From contig CM049306.1 in assembly GCA_026874595.1 (NCBI GenBank), positions 77,404,142 through 77,468,141 of the forward strand: 64,000 nucleotides of DNA, given 5' to 3'. Position 1 is the first letter of the stretch. Each line of letters opens with the position of its first letter. The stretch comes from Sipunculus nudus (lineage: Eukaryota > Annelida > Sipuncula > Golfingiida > Sipunculidae). Below the pieces are notes generated by a model. The model saw only the letters and a list, made by a program, of their open reading frames with translations, was not told the DNA's origin and did no database searches. A program made the position numbers and the translations under genes. This document shows positions 10,202-25,200 of this stretch, piece by piece.

Positions 10202-13200
10202 TACATATTAATTGCTCTTGATAACAGGACAGATAAAAGTATCATTTGTGAATAATTTTATGGTTATCAGTACTTTATCAAATTCATGGTATATGTATCA
10301 CAATTAATTGTGTTGTTGGCTGGTGTGGTTAAAATCGTTGTTTCCTGCAAATTGAAATGTCAGTGTATGAAAATGACTTTTAAATTGACATAATTTATTG
10401 TGCTATGATCTTAATAATGAACTTTTTGAATGTTTTGTTTTATGAATATATGAGCCACAATTTAAAACCTGTCTTTTTCCAAGCACAATTGAACAAATCC
10501 AAAGACACTGCATTGTGCATTTTGATTCTATTGGATCTGCAAAGGAGTTGTGTAGATAATTTAGAAGTTCATATATTGCTTACATATAAGTCAAAATGTC
10601 AGCAAAATTTCCTGGATCAAACACGGGGGGGGGGGGGGGATTTTTTTTTGAAAGTTCAAAACTCTTGTATCCTTATTACATATAACATAACATATCTTGT
10701 GCTGAAATTTAATTATTAGAAAACTTTAATATTTTGTGATCACACTAGAACTAAAATGCATTTAAGAAGTCTGTGTCACTCATTGTATAGAAGTAACATG
10801 TGTGTAGGAATTATTTGTGCAAATTTTCATTTGAATATTCTGTAGTTCTCTGCACCATTACAGGTTAGTTTAGGAATGTTATCGACTGGCCTTGCACTTT
10901 GTATTTGTTCATGTTCACTCTTTATTTGATCAATCCCTACAGAGCCTCAAACTGTGTGCACTGGACAGTGGAGCAGACATGGTAAGTATTGGATCAGTGA
11001 CATTTAAAATATTATACAATACTGTAATAGACCTTTCCCAGCAGACTAGCAGCCACCTGTCAGCAGAGATTGACACTGAGTGTTAGGGTTTGACCCATGG
11101 CAAAATCCTGATCACATTAAGTGATTTACCTTATGGGACAGCCGAAATCTAAGTTCTAATCTACTGAGACCAAAAAAAAAAAAAGGTATAGTTCTCAGGC
11201 ACCGCATGCCTGAATTTTTACCCCCCCCCCCCCCCCCGCATCAAATATTTTGATTTTGATTTTCATCATTCAAGAAGATTAAATAATACAACTCTGATAT
11301 GATTTCCTTTGTTGTATAGTGCTTTTACCTGTTTAGCAAAAAAATTCTGTTATTATTATGCTTTTCCCTGATCATATGACATTTTTATCAAAAAAAGATC
11401 AAACAAAAAAACGTCAGCCCACATTGATTTTTGAAAAAAAGTGCTTTCGAGCCAAACTTTTTTTTGGCCTAATAGCAAAGTGTTTTTGAGAGCAATTGGG
11501 ATGTATCAAATTTTCCTTTAAAAATACATGAGATATTTGGTCATATATCACCCAGACCCAGCAGATGATTAGTATTGACAAGTGTGTATGGTTGTGGAAA
11601 AGGTCTATTGATAATAAAAAATTATAAGGATATTGATTATTTGTTGTATGTGTCTGAGAAAGAATTCTGTAGTTCATCCTAGTACCCATGTCTGCATGTT
11701 TTTATTTTGTACGTCGAAAGAGCAATTTTAATGATTGTCTGAGTATCTGTATACACACAGCAAAACCTTGTTGTGTAAAATTGATAAAAGTCAAAGGTAC
11801 TTGCAGTAAAGCATGTTTTATAGAGTATTAATTGAACTTCAAACTTTGAGTGTGAAACTTTGACAAAAGTTGGTTTATGCAAGATTTAAGCCAGTTTCAC
11901 ACAACAAGGTTTTACTGAAAATAATCTTATGTAAAAGTGGGGCAGATATTTTTGAGAATGGGTAGAGTCAAATTCTTTTTTAAGAGGATCCATTTGTAAA
12001 ATGTGTAGAATCAATTAGTAATTCCAGTTTATCTGTTGCAGCATCAGTACCACACCAAAAGTGATGAGTTCCTCGAGAAAGTCCAGATACAAATGATGAA
12101 GACCTTGGTTGAGAAGGTGAGCAGTGTGTTTTGTATGAGACCAACTAATTACTTGATCTGTTTGAAGTTAAAAAGTATCATACAAGAACTAGGTATTTCC
12201 CTCTGTAATTTTAGGTCTTTGAATTTTTAAATAATTATTGCAATAGATTATTACCCGTATTGCATTGGCACTGGGTATTTTGACTTTTGTATAGGACAGG
12301 TTTTCCATGGCATTCAAAATTGGTCAGGTTTAAATGGGCTGAGCTGGATAAACTTGTGTAGTTTCTGATTGACGGCACTACAACAGCCCCTTTACCTAAT
12401 AATGTCAAAATTTCTAGGAGTACTGGGAAAATATGGAAAATTGACCCCCCCCCCCCCCCTTAGGGCATGCTTAGCATCCTTCCAAAATACTTCAAGAGTT
12501 AAAACGGGCATTTCCTAGGTGTGGTCACATGGGAGTTGCATCCAGTGGTTTTGTGGCACCACCATGAATTATTAATAAAATTAGATCATGCATGTGGAAC
12601 AGTTGTGACAGAACATTTTAATGGGAAAAATGAACAAAAATAAATTCATTTGGTCATTAATGGAAGTTTTTGTATACCTTTAATTACAGAGGAAATGGTC
12701 ATTTATTATTAATGATTGTAAACTTTCATTGAAAGAGGAGTAAGCTTATATGTGTTATTTTATTTAAAGCTACAATATCAAACTAGAATACGGGTAGTCT
12801 ACAAGCGACTACGTGTATCTGCCGAAATCAGAGTGGGACGGGTGAATTGAGGCATGGATAGAGTAACAAGGGGAAATAGAGTGAGGTGTGTTGTATATTA
12901 ACATGGATGTCTGCAGCCGAAATGTGTATGTAGGTTGTGCCACCTTACACAAAATCCAGAAAGCTATCAAAGTTGTATACAAATGCAAAAAGTCAAACCA
13001 CTGCCGAGATATGAGTAATTTTATCCCACAGCAGACAAACAGATGGACCCTGTGCAAAAATGGTTGCAGGTTGCGCAACCAGTTTTGCGTATGATAAAGA
13101 GCTATGTGAGATCTATACACAAGCAAAATTTTGGCCCAATCGGCCAAACGGTTCCCGAGATATGAGCTTGGATGTCTGCAGCGTAAATGTGAATGTAGGT

Positions 13201-16200
13201 GGCGCCACCTGTCATAAAATCAAGAAAGCTATCCAAGATGTATAAACCTGCAAAATTTTAGGCAGATAAGTCAAACCAGTGCTGAGATATGAGTGATTTT
13301 ATCCCACGGCAGACAACAGACGGACGCTGTGCAAAAATGGTTGTAGGTGGCGCCACCAGTTTTGCGTACGATGATGAGCTATGTTAGATCTATACTCATG
13401 CAAAATTTTGGCCCAATTGGTCAAAAGGTTCCTGGGATTTAAGCCTGGATGTCAACAGCGTAAACATAAATGAAGGTGGCGCCACCTGCATCAAAATCCA
13501 GAAAGCTAACCAAGATGTATAAACCTGCAAAATTTTAGGCAGATAAGTCAAACCAGTGCAGAGATATGAGTGATTTTATCCCACAGCAGACAAACAGATG
13601 GACGCTGTGCAAAAATGGTTGCAGGTGGTGCCACCAGTTTTGCTTGTGATAAAGAGCTATATAAGATCTATACACATGCAAAATTTTGGCCCAATCGGTC
13701 AAACGGTTCCTGAGATATGAGCTCGGATGTCTGCAGCGTAAACGTGACTGTAGGTGGTGCCACCTGTCATAAAATCAAGAAAGGTGTCCAGGATGTATAC
13801 ACATGCAAAATTTCAGGTGGATAAGTCCAACCAATGCAGAGATATGAGTGATTTTATCCCAAGGCAGATGAACAGATGGACACTGTGCAAAAATGGTTGC
13901 AGGTGGCACCACCATTTTTTTGTATGTTATAAAGCTATCCAAGGGCTACATTTGTGCAAAGAATTTTTCCGGATCGGTCAAACGGTTCCTGAGATATAAG
14001 AGTTAATGTGTCATAACAGACGCACGGATGGACGCAGAGCGCAGAGGAAAGGTCAGAGATCAAAACAAAATCGGGGCGCAGCAGTTCACATGTGACCCAA
14101 ACATAACCCCGGGCTTCGTAAAATTCCGCCTAGCGGTTACGGAGGAGTTCTCTGGACACCTACGCCGCGGCGGCGGTGGCCGGCTGAAAACATAGTATCC
14201 GCAAAACACTGTTTTGGAGGATACAATTATGTTTATATTTCTAAGAAAATTAATATATACAATATATTCTTGTAATTGGCAATAAAGGAAGACACAGTAA
14301 TGATCTATATGGTTGGTGTAAGTGTAAAGTTTATCATGAACATCTTATATCATATTATTCCTTATCAAAACTGATCTCTTGTGCTGCAGTTGCTGATGGT
14401 CCTCGAGACGACCTTGAGCAAGTTGGCGCGTTATGACGAGGGGTCTTTCTTCTCATCAATACTGTCCCTTACAGTGAGTGTTATTCATATTTCAGTATTA
14501 CCATGTTTAGTGCTTATGTTAAACAGTCTCTGTGCAGTGAATATAAAAAAAAAACCATCATGCATAGCAGGGGTATTATGTTGATACTGACAAATCTTTT
14601 GTTTATTTTCTTTAAATACATACTTGACTGTCTCAGATGAGGTAAAACCTTTGTACTTTGAGTCAACAAAAAGTTAGTTTTAAGGGCATATTTTTAGCGA
14701 ACCTGTGAGCTTATGCGATGGTGTGGCGTCGTCCGGCGTCCGGCGTCCGGTGTCCGTCGTCTGTAAGTTAACCTATACTATCTTGAAAACGGCAAGAATT
14801 AGCATCATCAAATTTAATGCATGAAATTAGTCATCTAAAAAACTCTATCGGATTTTGCTTATTTTTTGGCTAACTGCATTTTCTTAGATTTTATAGGGAA
14901 AAAGCTAAAAAAGCTTAAAAAATCTTCTTCTCCGAATCTGTTCAGCCAAATTGTCAAATTTTTTACAGAAATGATTCCTGGATCAATCTCTCTTAAGTTT
15001 GTTCGAATGGTTTAAGTTCTGTGATTTTTGGCCGAGTTACAGGAAGTTGAACTTAGTCATCTGTCCAAAAAAGCATACTAAAATCACAATCTCAGAAATG
15101 GCTTGAGCTATCATCACCAAATTTTATGCCAATGTTGGTCACATGAGTCATATCTGAAATTGAGGTATTGGTGGCGCCACCTGCATCGGCCTTTTTTGTA
15201 CGGGGGTCATCAATGCCCGTATCATACTGACAGCTACAAAAAAACTTCTTCTCTGAAACGAAATGGCCAAATTGTTTAATATCGCACGGAAATGATCCTA
15301 GGGTAGTGCTTTCTGAAGTTTGTTCAAATGGTCACAGTTCAGTGACTTTTGGCTAAGTTATGGGAAGCTGAATTTAGTCATATGCCATAAAAGCCCATTT
15401 TAGCTAAGTGGCTACAAAAATCTTCTTCTCAAAAACCACTGGGCCAAATTCTTAAATCTCACATATTAATTATCCTTAGATGTTGATAATTCAAGTTTGT
15501 TCAAATGGTCTCAGTTCAGTGACTTTTGGCTGAGTTATGGGAAGCTGAATTTAGTCATATGCCATAACAGCCCATGTACGCTAAGTGGCTACAAAAATCT
15601 TCTTCTCAAAAACCACTGGGCCAAATTCTGAAATCTCACACATAAATTATCCTTAGATATTGATATTCAAGTTTGTTCAAATGGTCTCAGTTCAGTGACT
15701 TTTTGCTGAGTTATTGGAAGCTGAATTAAGTCATATGCCATAACAGCCTATGTTAGCTAAGTGGCTACAAAAATCTTCTTCTCAAAAACCACTGGGCCAA
15801 ATTCTTAAATCTCACACAATAGTTATTGTTAGAAGTTGATAATTTAAGTTTGTTCAAATGGTTTTGGTTCAATGATTTTTGGCTGAGTTATGGGAAGCTG
15901 AACTTTGCCATTTTGCTGTATTTTCCCATATGAGTTATAAACCTACAAAATGTTTTTCTGACTGATGATACTGAGGCCAGTTTGTTTAATATTTTGCAAG
16001 AATAATTCCCTGAATCATTCTAATAATAATTGTCTTTTATGGTTCCAAAAAATGAATTTTGGCTGAATTAAAAAGATTGAATTGAGTCATTTTACCATAT
16101 ATGTTAGCTGTGTGAAGCAGATACATCTAGCCTAGCACCAGTTTATCAGCATCCATTACATCATGCTAGATTTCAGAATATCTATGAGAATATTGACAAG

Positions 16201-19200
16201 AATGTTTTTTAAAAGCTTTTAAAAAATGTAGATTTATGATATTACATGTCATCTGTACACTAATTCATAATTTCTCAGGAATAGCAGGAGCTACCATCCC
16301 CAAATTTTATGCAATTATCAGTCACATATCAAATGTTGATGGATTCAGCTTATTTTTGCTATCTGCATTTACTTAGATTTTACAGGGAAAAAGCTGAAAA
16401 AAACTTTAAAAGTCTTCTTCTTCTAAACAGTCCAGCCAAATTGTTCAATATTTTACAGAAATGATCCCAGAGGCGAGCCTTCTCAAGTTTGTTCAAATGG
16501 TTTGTGTTGGAAAATTTTAGCAGAGTTACATAAGAGGCCAAGATTGTGTATGTTTCTTGAATAGGTTAAGAAACTGCCAACTGTTTCAGATTTGGCAACA
16601 GATCAAGAGTTCATTCAGTGCAGCCAAATATAGGTCAACAGTTCAATCAGTGCAGCCAAGCACAAGGCATGTGATCACCTCATGGGCAACATGTGATCAT
16701 CTCATGGGTAGCATGTGATCACCTCATGGGTGTCATGCCCCTCAGGGCTGCATATGGAGCCAATCTGTGAGCTTATGCAATTGTGTGACTACTATTTCAG
16801 ATTTGGCAATAGGCAAAAGGTCAGCCTGGATTTATTTATAGCTTTGGCAGACTGTCAACTGTGTCAGATTATGCAACAGGTCAAGAGTTTACTCAGTGCA
16901 GCCAGGTACAGGTCAAAAGTTCACTCAGTCTAGCCAGGTGCAGTTCAAGAGTTCACTCAGTGCAGTAGCCTGAGCCAGTAATTTGTCACAGTACACTCAG
17001 GGCAACAGCCTTTCTCACCTAAGCCTGGTCAGCCCCATGCATCAGACTCAAGGTAAGTTTGATGTATTGGCCTGATATTCTGACCTGTCTATGTGTCTTT
17101 AATGGCTTTCTCATTCACAAGACAGGTGTCGCCATCTACAAAGACTTTTGCAAAGTGTATGTGCCTTCTTAATTCTACGGAGGAATTTGATTTATAAGCC
17201 TGAAATTGGGCATATTTATACATGTCAAATAGCTTTGTCATATACAAGACTGGTGGTGCCACCTACAATAATTTTTGTGTGCACCCATGCCAGAATTTCA
17301 GCAGTGATGATTGTGTATTGTTTCTTGTTCAAAATGTTTAGTACTTGCATTGTTTATATATATGAAAAGTAGTGGTTCAGCATTGAAGCGTTATACCTGG
17401 TGTATATCCATATGCACAGGTTCGCATTAGGCCTGTAGGCCTTGTTTCTGGTAGAGAGTATATCTACATTTTGGTTTAAAGGGATAATGACACAAGTTTG
17501 TTACTCCCCTGTACAAGCTGTTCTTTTATGTATGTATACAGGTTGACGCACATGTATACAAGTGTACTCATGCAGGATATTTGAACTTGATTCTTACACT
17601 TAGTTATAGATATGAAGAGTGACATATTTTGTCCTTCATGTTAAATTGTACAACGTTTATCCATTTGATATGGTTCAGAGTGGTTATTTTAAACATGAAA
17701 AGCATTTTTTAACTCTCAACATCTCAAAACCCTTGAGTTATCAAGAGGAGATATCAGTTATGTTTATGTATGTTAGTGGAGCTCTCAGTAAAATCACAAA
17801 GCATATCAAATTAGTTTTAATACAATTGTTTCATTTTCTCTGTTCAGTGTATGACAGGTGAATTACTAAACTAATTCAATGTGATTATCAGAAACCAGTG
17901 AACGAGCTTGGTCGTGCATATGTTGACTTCATCAGGAACAACCTGGACCAGATCAGACAGAAGATCGTTGATGAACTGTTCATCCTCAACATCTTTGAGG
18001 TGAAATATTATTATTAATCACTTAAATTAACAAAGACCATTAGCAAAAAAGATACATCTTTAATTATCTTTAATGTTTTTCTTGATCCAGACAAATACAG
18101 TAAAACCTTGCCGAATGACCACTTTGATAATGTGACCACCTCAAAATAACGAACACTTGTTGGCAGTCTCAGTTCTATATTGCTCTTGCTGTTAGACCTC
18201 ACTCAGATGACCATCTGGAAAATGCGACCACCTCATGAAGGTCCCATTTGTGGTTGTAATTTTGAGGTTTGCTGAACATGTAAAAGCAGGGATTCCACTG
18301 TTTCCCATATTTTCCCCATGAAAAATGCCTCCTATATTTTCCAGCATTTAGTCCTTAATCTCCTTTATTTTCCTATATATTTTTAACTGCACAATTATGT
18401 TTCTGATGTAATTGTTATTACTGAATAAATATCTTTATGTAAACCTATTATTATTGAAAAACATGACGGTCCTGTGTATAACTGACCATGCAGTTGATGC
18501 AATCATACATCATAATCATTTGAATAGGCCCTTAGTAACTGCATTGAGAATAGATTGTCATGCTAATTTACCATGTAAACTCATCTTTTCCTATATTTAT
18601 CGTTAAAATTTCTATATTTTTGTCTCAAGTCCTTCTGTAAAATTCATATATTTCTTCAGGAGCCTCTTGGGAGTCCTGTAATAGCAAATTTCTGACTTCT
18701 GTTACCAAAAGGGGGCACCAGTATTTTTCAAGTTAAAAATCAATATTATGCTCCAGCCTTGCAGCTCGTTTATTTATTATGGGCATGAGAATGTTTTGAA
18801 TATGATCTCTAATGGATACTGCTGCACCAGTTGATATGGCTTAAATCAGTCAGTTTGAGTACATTAGGGTCAAATGTGCTGAGCCCAAAGATGAAGTGGA
18901 CAGTGAAACCGTAACTGTAAAGTTCAGCCCCAAACAGCATTATGTTATTTTACTTTGACCACAGGAACAACAAAGCTTTGACACGTGCTGTATTTACCAA
19001 CTTCAGAGCTCTGAGTGTGCATTGATAACATGCAAAACCATTTAATAAATTTATAAGTATTATGAAACTGTACTGCCTTCCTATGGTCTTCAGGCAGCTG
19101 TGTTGTCCCTTGGACCTGCAATGTTTATTAAATTTTAACTGGCTCCTTTAACCACAGCAATGGTACTCTGGCCAGATGAAGATCATGTGTGACTGGCTGA

Positions 19201-22200
19201 CAGACCGCCTCGACTCCTCACTCCACCCTTATCAGCTCACTTGCCTTATGACCATGAACAGGGTAGGTTCTAGTTTCATATCACAGAATGTAATAGATGA
19301 TTTCATCCGAATAAGCAACATCTATATTAAAAAAAACATCAACATTAAAAAATGCAACCAGTTTAAATCATTTGTGAAGAAAATGACATTTCATGAATAT
19401 TATCAGTTATTTATCACACCACATATATTGATTGTATTTTTCTTCGTTCATACATTGATCATTATTGAGATATATCTTTTAAGCTAATGCTCATGTTATT
19501 TGTGTCTCAAACAGAAGTGCTACTCTGACTTTGAGCTGCAGGGTGTACCTGAGGGCGTGCTGAACAGCAAAACCTACCAAACCATCTGCAGCAGGCTACA
19601 GGTATAATCCTCTAGCATTTATTACACTACTATATATATAATAGGGCTGTAATGATATATTATCTGACAATACCTTACTTATCACGATAATTAACTCACA
19701 GTATGATACAATACATAAATCATATATTTTAATTTGGATTCAAAGCTGGCTTTTTCCTTGTGTATGGAAATCTAAATATGTTTATTCTAATCTATTTCCA
19801 ACCATAATTAAATTATAAAATTAAAATCCAAACAATTTGCCAATCAAATGCCATTCAGATCTAGCTTGTTCCTTACCGATAACCTTTTACCTTAGATGAG
19901 TTATTTGGCACTGAGAGACTATTTTAAAAGCTGGGCCTCGATACAGCAAAATCTGACGATACTGATGCAATATTTTTTTTAATCGTGATGTATTGGTGCA
20001 CCTGTAAATTGTTACAGCCCTAATATTTATGATAAAATGTTGTGTGCATTTTATGTAACATGAAACATGGATGTTGTTTGCCAAATAATTTATGAATTAA
20101 ATTTTTTTCTCAGTTTTTTTGTGGTGATATATGTTGTATCTCAGTATTGTCAGTGTCTCTTTATGTAAAGTTTAAACATTGTCTGATGTTATGCCTATCT
20201 GTACTTGCACAGTTTCCTTTATATTTTTTGGTCTACATAAAGTTTACAGTTGAAGTATATTAACATAGCTTTAGTATACTTTGGAGGTCAGATTTTCATC
20301 CCCTAATCATTTCATAATCTTTTTTAAGATACCTATGTTTTTCATATTTCAGTTCAATTCTTTATAATAATAGATTTGATTTTATATTCTTTTTTTTTAT
20401 GTATGTTAGTTCATTGGTTGTTGTTTGTTTATTTGTTGTTATATATTGTGATATGTTTATGTACACAGGCAGAGCAGATAGAGGACTTGTAGTGGTGTCA
20501 CTGGTTTGGTGAGAATGGACTCACTTTCCATGCATGGTTTTATGTACAGAATCAGCTTCATAAGCACATTATTATATTTCAATCAACTAACCTTGAGCTG
20601 GAAGGGTTTTCCTTCAATACAGGGTCTGTACTTATCTGGAATTTTAAAGAAACTATCTGTTCAGATCTATCTTTAACATATTCCATATTAACATACTCAT
20701 GACATGTTTTGTGTCTTTACCTGTATTTATAGGTCTTTCAGTGCGTATCAGATATATCACCATTACACTGCAAAATCTAAGACCATTTTTTTAGTATCGA
20801 GCGATATTCTGCGCATTATGCTGAAATTGTCCAGCTATTTTTGGCTTTTTGATTATGGACTGCGTTTTTTTGGTGTTCAGTATGTACAGACCCTGTTGGA
20901 ACCTTGGAATGGTGTTGGCCTGTTCAGTGAGCTTAATTTATGATGAGCTGTTTCAAATAACAAACCCAGAGTGAGTCAGACTACTTATCAAGCATGTCTT
21001 GCCTGGGTTAAATAAATCAGTACTACAATAATATGCCTCCTAAGTTTCAATTTGCAATTTTTTCTTTGATAAGATAAAAATTAATAATATAATCTGTCAG
21101 TGAAAGTGTGATATTAATGTATTTGAACCACATACTTAAAGGGGTGTTTCCATGTGTCTGTCAGCATATGTGCATATATGCTTAAAAATTACCACAGGAA
21201 TGATTTTCAAGCATAGGGTCTGCATGAACTCAGGGTTTCAGGGTAAAATGATGTCACTTCACCATCCTTTTGTGGAAGGCCTGCTCAATCCTCTGTACAA
21301 ATAGTTACGTCTGCCAGTTCATGCATAACCGCACACATGAAAATGCCTTTTCTTTTCATGCATATACACCATCATGGAAACATACCTTAAAGTGATAATG
21401 TGTGACAGGCAGTGGGTGCTATATGATTAATCTTCTTCATGGGTTTTGATTCTAATCTACTAATAATTCTCTGGTCTCTCAGCATGAAAATAATGACATA
21501 ATTCCTCCTGCGTCTTGCAAAAGGTGGCCTAGGGAAAGATGCATGCATGGTTTACTACAGGTAGTTCCTTGTCAAATGTCTATATGTTGGGTTAGTTTTA
21601 AATTTCCCTATTTTAACTACGTAAATAACAATAGTTTATTTGCTTAATAAACAGCTAAAGTCTGAAAAATTGTCATTAACTGAAGTAAAAACCTCATTGT
21701 GTTTAGATTTCAAAGGTCTTAATACTTTCCTTGATTCAGAATCATAATAATTCTGGCAAAACTTAGTTAAATTGATATCCAAATAAATGTTTGAAACCTT
21801 TGTTTTGTTTTCTATCTTAGTCAGCCCCTTCAACTACAAGATAAAAAAGCCTTACTGTACTGTACTTAAATAAGTGATATCCAAAACATAAAACTTTGCT
21901 TTTGAAACATAATCACAGATTTTAAATGCCATACCATACTGTATATATAGATCATGAAAGACATTTTAAGAAAACTTTACAGAAAAGCTCAGTGCTGGGT
22001 GTTTCCATATTTCTGTGTTTAAGACCTTTCCTGTATTTTTCTCATATGTTTTAAGTTATATATTTAACAAGATATTTAAACTTCTCTATTAAGGTGTTAG
22101 TCTTCAGTGCGCCCTTTTGATAATATAACAGTAAGATGTTAAAGTTAGACTTTCATATTTTGGCATGATTTTGAAGTGAATGGCTTGGAAAATATGCACA

Positions 22201-25200
22201 TGATTCCAAGTGATAAATAAACCTATTTTAAGCTGTGGGAACTACATCAGCAAGAGCAGGAGAGTATAATATATGTATATTATCGTTAGTTTTATAACTA
22301 AGTATATGCAGTTGATCTATCCATGAACTCTGTGTGACCTTAATCGCATATTTGTTCAAAGAAAAATCGTAAGCATTGGACTCACGAGCAGCAAATCAGG
22401 TGACTGCTGCCATTGTATACCGTCAATCATCTGACAAGCACAAAATATGCATATGCAAAATAGATAGAGCTCTGCCAAACGGAATACGTGTAGTCTGTAC
22501 CAGTACCCATGTCAGCATGTTTTCTTGGGTTTTTAGCTCAGCTAACTATAAGTCATCTGAGCTATAGTCGTGGTCCATTGTCCGTCGTCCATCCGTCTGT
22601 CTGTCCGTCCGTCCGTAGATGTGGCATGTTTTGAAACCGTAAGACCTAGGAATCCAAAGTTCGGCATAATGTTAGATGTCCTCAAGATCTCCTACCAAAC
22701 CGAAAACTGGGTCTTTGCAACTTCGTTCCTTTGAGAAATTAAGGAAAAACCTCAATTTTTTTTTATTAAAAACCTATTTTCACACTTCAGGACTGCCTAA
22801 TATCAAAACTACTCATCTGTTTTTCCTCATATTTACTATAAATATTCCTCTATATAGTTCCTATATAAATGCCAGAAATTATGTCTGTATTATATAATTT
22901 AAAAAAGTTATGGGCCCAAACATAATGCATTTTGTAAAAAATCAGGAAAGATATTTGATCACTTAACACAAAACATGTTAAAGCAATGGACTTTTTTTCC
23001 AGTAATATAACTTTAATTAATCAAAATTAAATTGTATACCCAAAATTAGATCAAAATCTTTTAAATTTTTTGAAATATTAACAAAAATAAAAAATTGGTA
23101 CCTTAAATTTTGCCCAACTTTGACCATGGCATGTTTTTTTCCTGTAAGTACTGTGGATTTAATTTTCACAGCATGTTTTTGTTAGCATTTTGTCTGTTAA
23201 CACCAAAAATTTGAAACCAATTGATCAAAAACTGTAGATTTTATTCAAGTTTTCAAGCACCATGTAATGTATTGTTTACATCAAGCTAGTGTTATGCAGT
23301 TTGCAAGAGCTCAGCTCCCCAGCTTCAGCTCTCAGTTCCTAAAATTTGGCATACAATTAGATGTCTCCAAAATCCCCTACCATGCCAAGAATTTGGTCAC
23401 TAGGACTTAATACCTTCGAGATATTAAAGAAAAAGTTCATTTTTCCATTAAAAACCCATTGTTACACTTCAAGACTGCCTAATATCAAAACCACTGATCT
23501 GACTTTAATCATATATAATATACATATTTTTCTATACATTCTCTATGCACATGCCAGGTATGATGTCAGTATTGCGTAATTGTTTTAAGTTATGGGTCCA
23601 AACATAATGCACTTTGTAAAAAAATCAAGAAATATATTGACTCCCTTAACAAGAGGATTGCTGAAGCTAGAGATTTTTTGTCAGGGATGTAACATTATTT
23701 TATCAAGATTCAATTGAATACCCAAAATTAGTTCTGAATTTTTCAAATTTTATAAGTTATTAGTATAAATATAAAATGAGTTCCTTAAATTTTGCCAAAC
23801 TTTGACCATGGCACGTTTGTTTCCTGTGAGCACTGTTGATATAATTTTCATATCATGCACACATAAGGATTTCAGCTTTTTAGTTTAGAAAGCTGAAAGA
23901 AATTGGCCAAAAATTGTAGCTTTTATTAATACTTTATGAGACCATGTCAGACCTTAGCTCTCCCAAGCCCCTTTTGAGTCACCTGTATGTTGACCTTGTT
24001 GACCTTTCATCAAATTATGCACGCTTGACGCGAGGCATACACTGGGGCAGCCAGGCAGCTTATGGCCAGCCACAGTTGATCCAGGTGTCCAACCCAACTC
24101 ATCTAGTAGTTTTAACTAGCCACATAAAAATTACAATAAATAAATAAATTTTTATTGGTTTTTAATAACAAATTAAAGAAAAATAGATAAGGAATTTGTT
24201 AGTTGATAATAACAGGAAATTAACTTGCAGTTACTGATCATATAAGAATCTTTTATCGATTGATAGAATTTCAAATAACACCATGCAGTCACCTATGGTA
24301 TTTTTCAGTTCAATTTTAATGATAAAAAAATAAATCATATTATTCATTACTAATCATTAGGGATCATATGAAGGAAATTAATGATAGACAAAGATGCAGT
24401 TGATAATATTAATCTAGATTCCTGCTGTGCCTAGTGTCTACTTTGATGTGAAATATAGTCCAAAATGAATATATTACATTTATTTTACATTTATTTTTTT
24501 TTAATATGAATAAAAGCCATAAAACCAGGTACTTATGATCATTATTTAAATGTGTGAATTTTGTATATTCTGGATTCTCAATATCATTGTTTGGTGAAAA
24601 CTGAATAAATACCAGACTTGGTGCGAATACTTTGCAAATGTATTTGAATATGAATATGAATATGTACTCCAGTATAAAATTTTATTGCATAAGAATGGGA
24701 ATTCAGGTAAAAATGAAAGTATATGAATAACAGTGCAAATACTTTCAAAATGTATTCATGAATGCATTCATGAATATATTCTTTTATATTATTTTAATAA
24801 TCATTTCAGTTGTATTTTATTTTGAAAAATCATACAATTCTCTTGTTATTTTTAATAAAAATTATATTTGGAACAAATTGTTATTATTTTTAATAAATAG
24901 GTAAACTCTTATATTATATGTTCTGCTTATAAGTTATATGGCCAAATCAAAATCTGTGTGACAATAGCACTCCATTTGTTAATAAAATAAATGAAATCAG
25001 TTCTCTTCCCTGTCTCCAAAGATACTAACAAAATCATACGTAAGCTTAACACCCACAACTCATAATACAGCTTATATTTATTTCCACACAAAACAAGCAT
25101 GTGCCTCATTTCTAAATCATATTTTTTTATCATATATAACAGCTGAGCGCCGTGACCCATGGGTCCCTTGTTTTTTTATACAAAGGAGACAACTTAAAAA

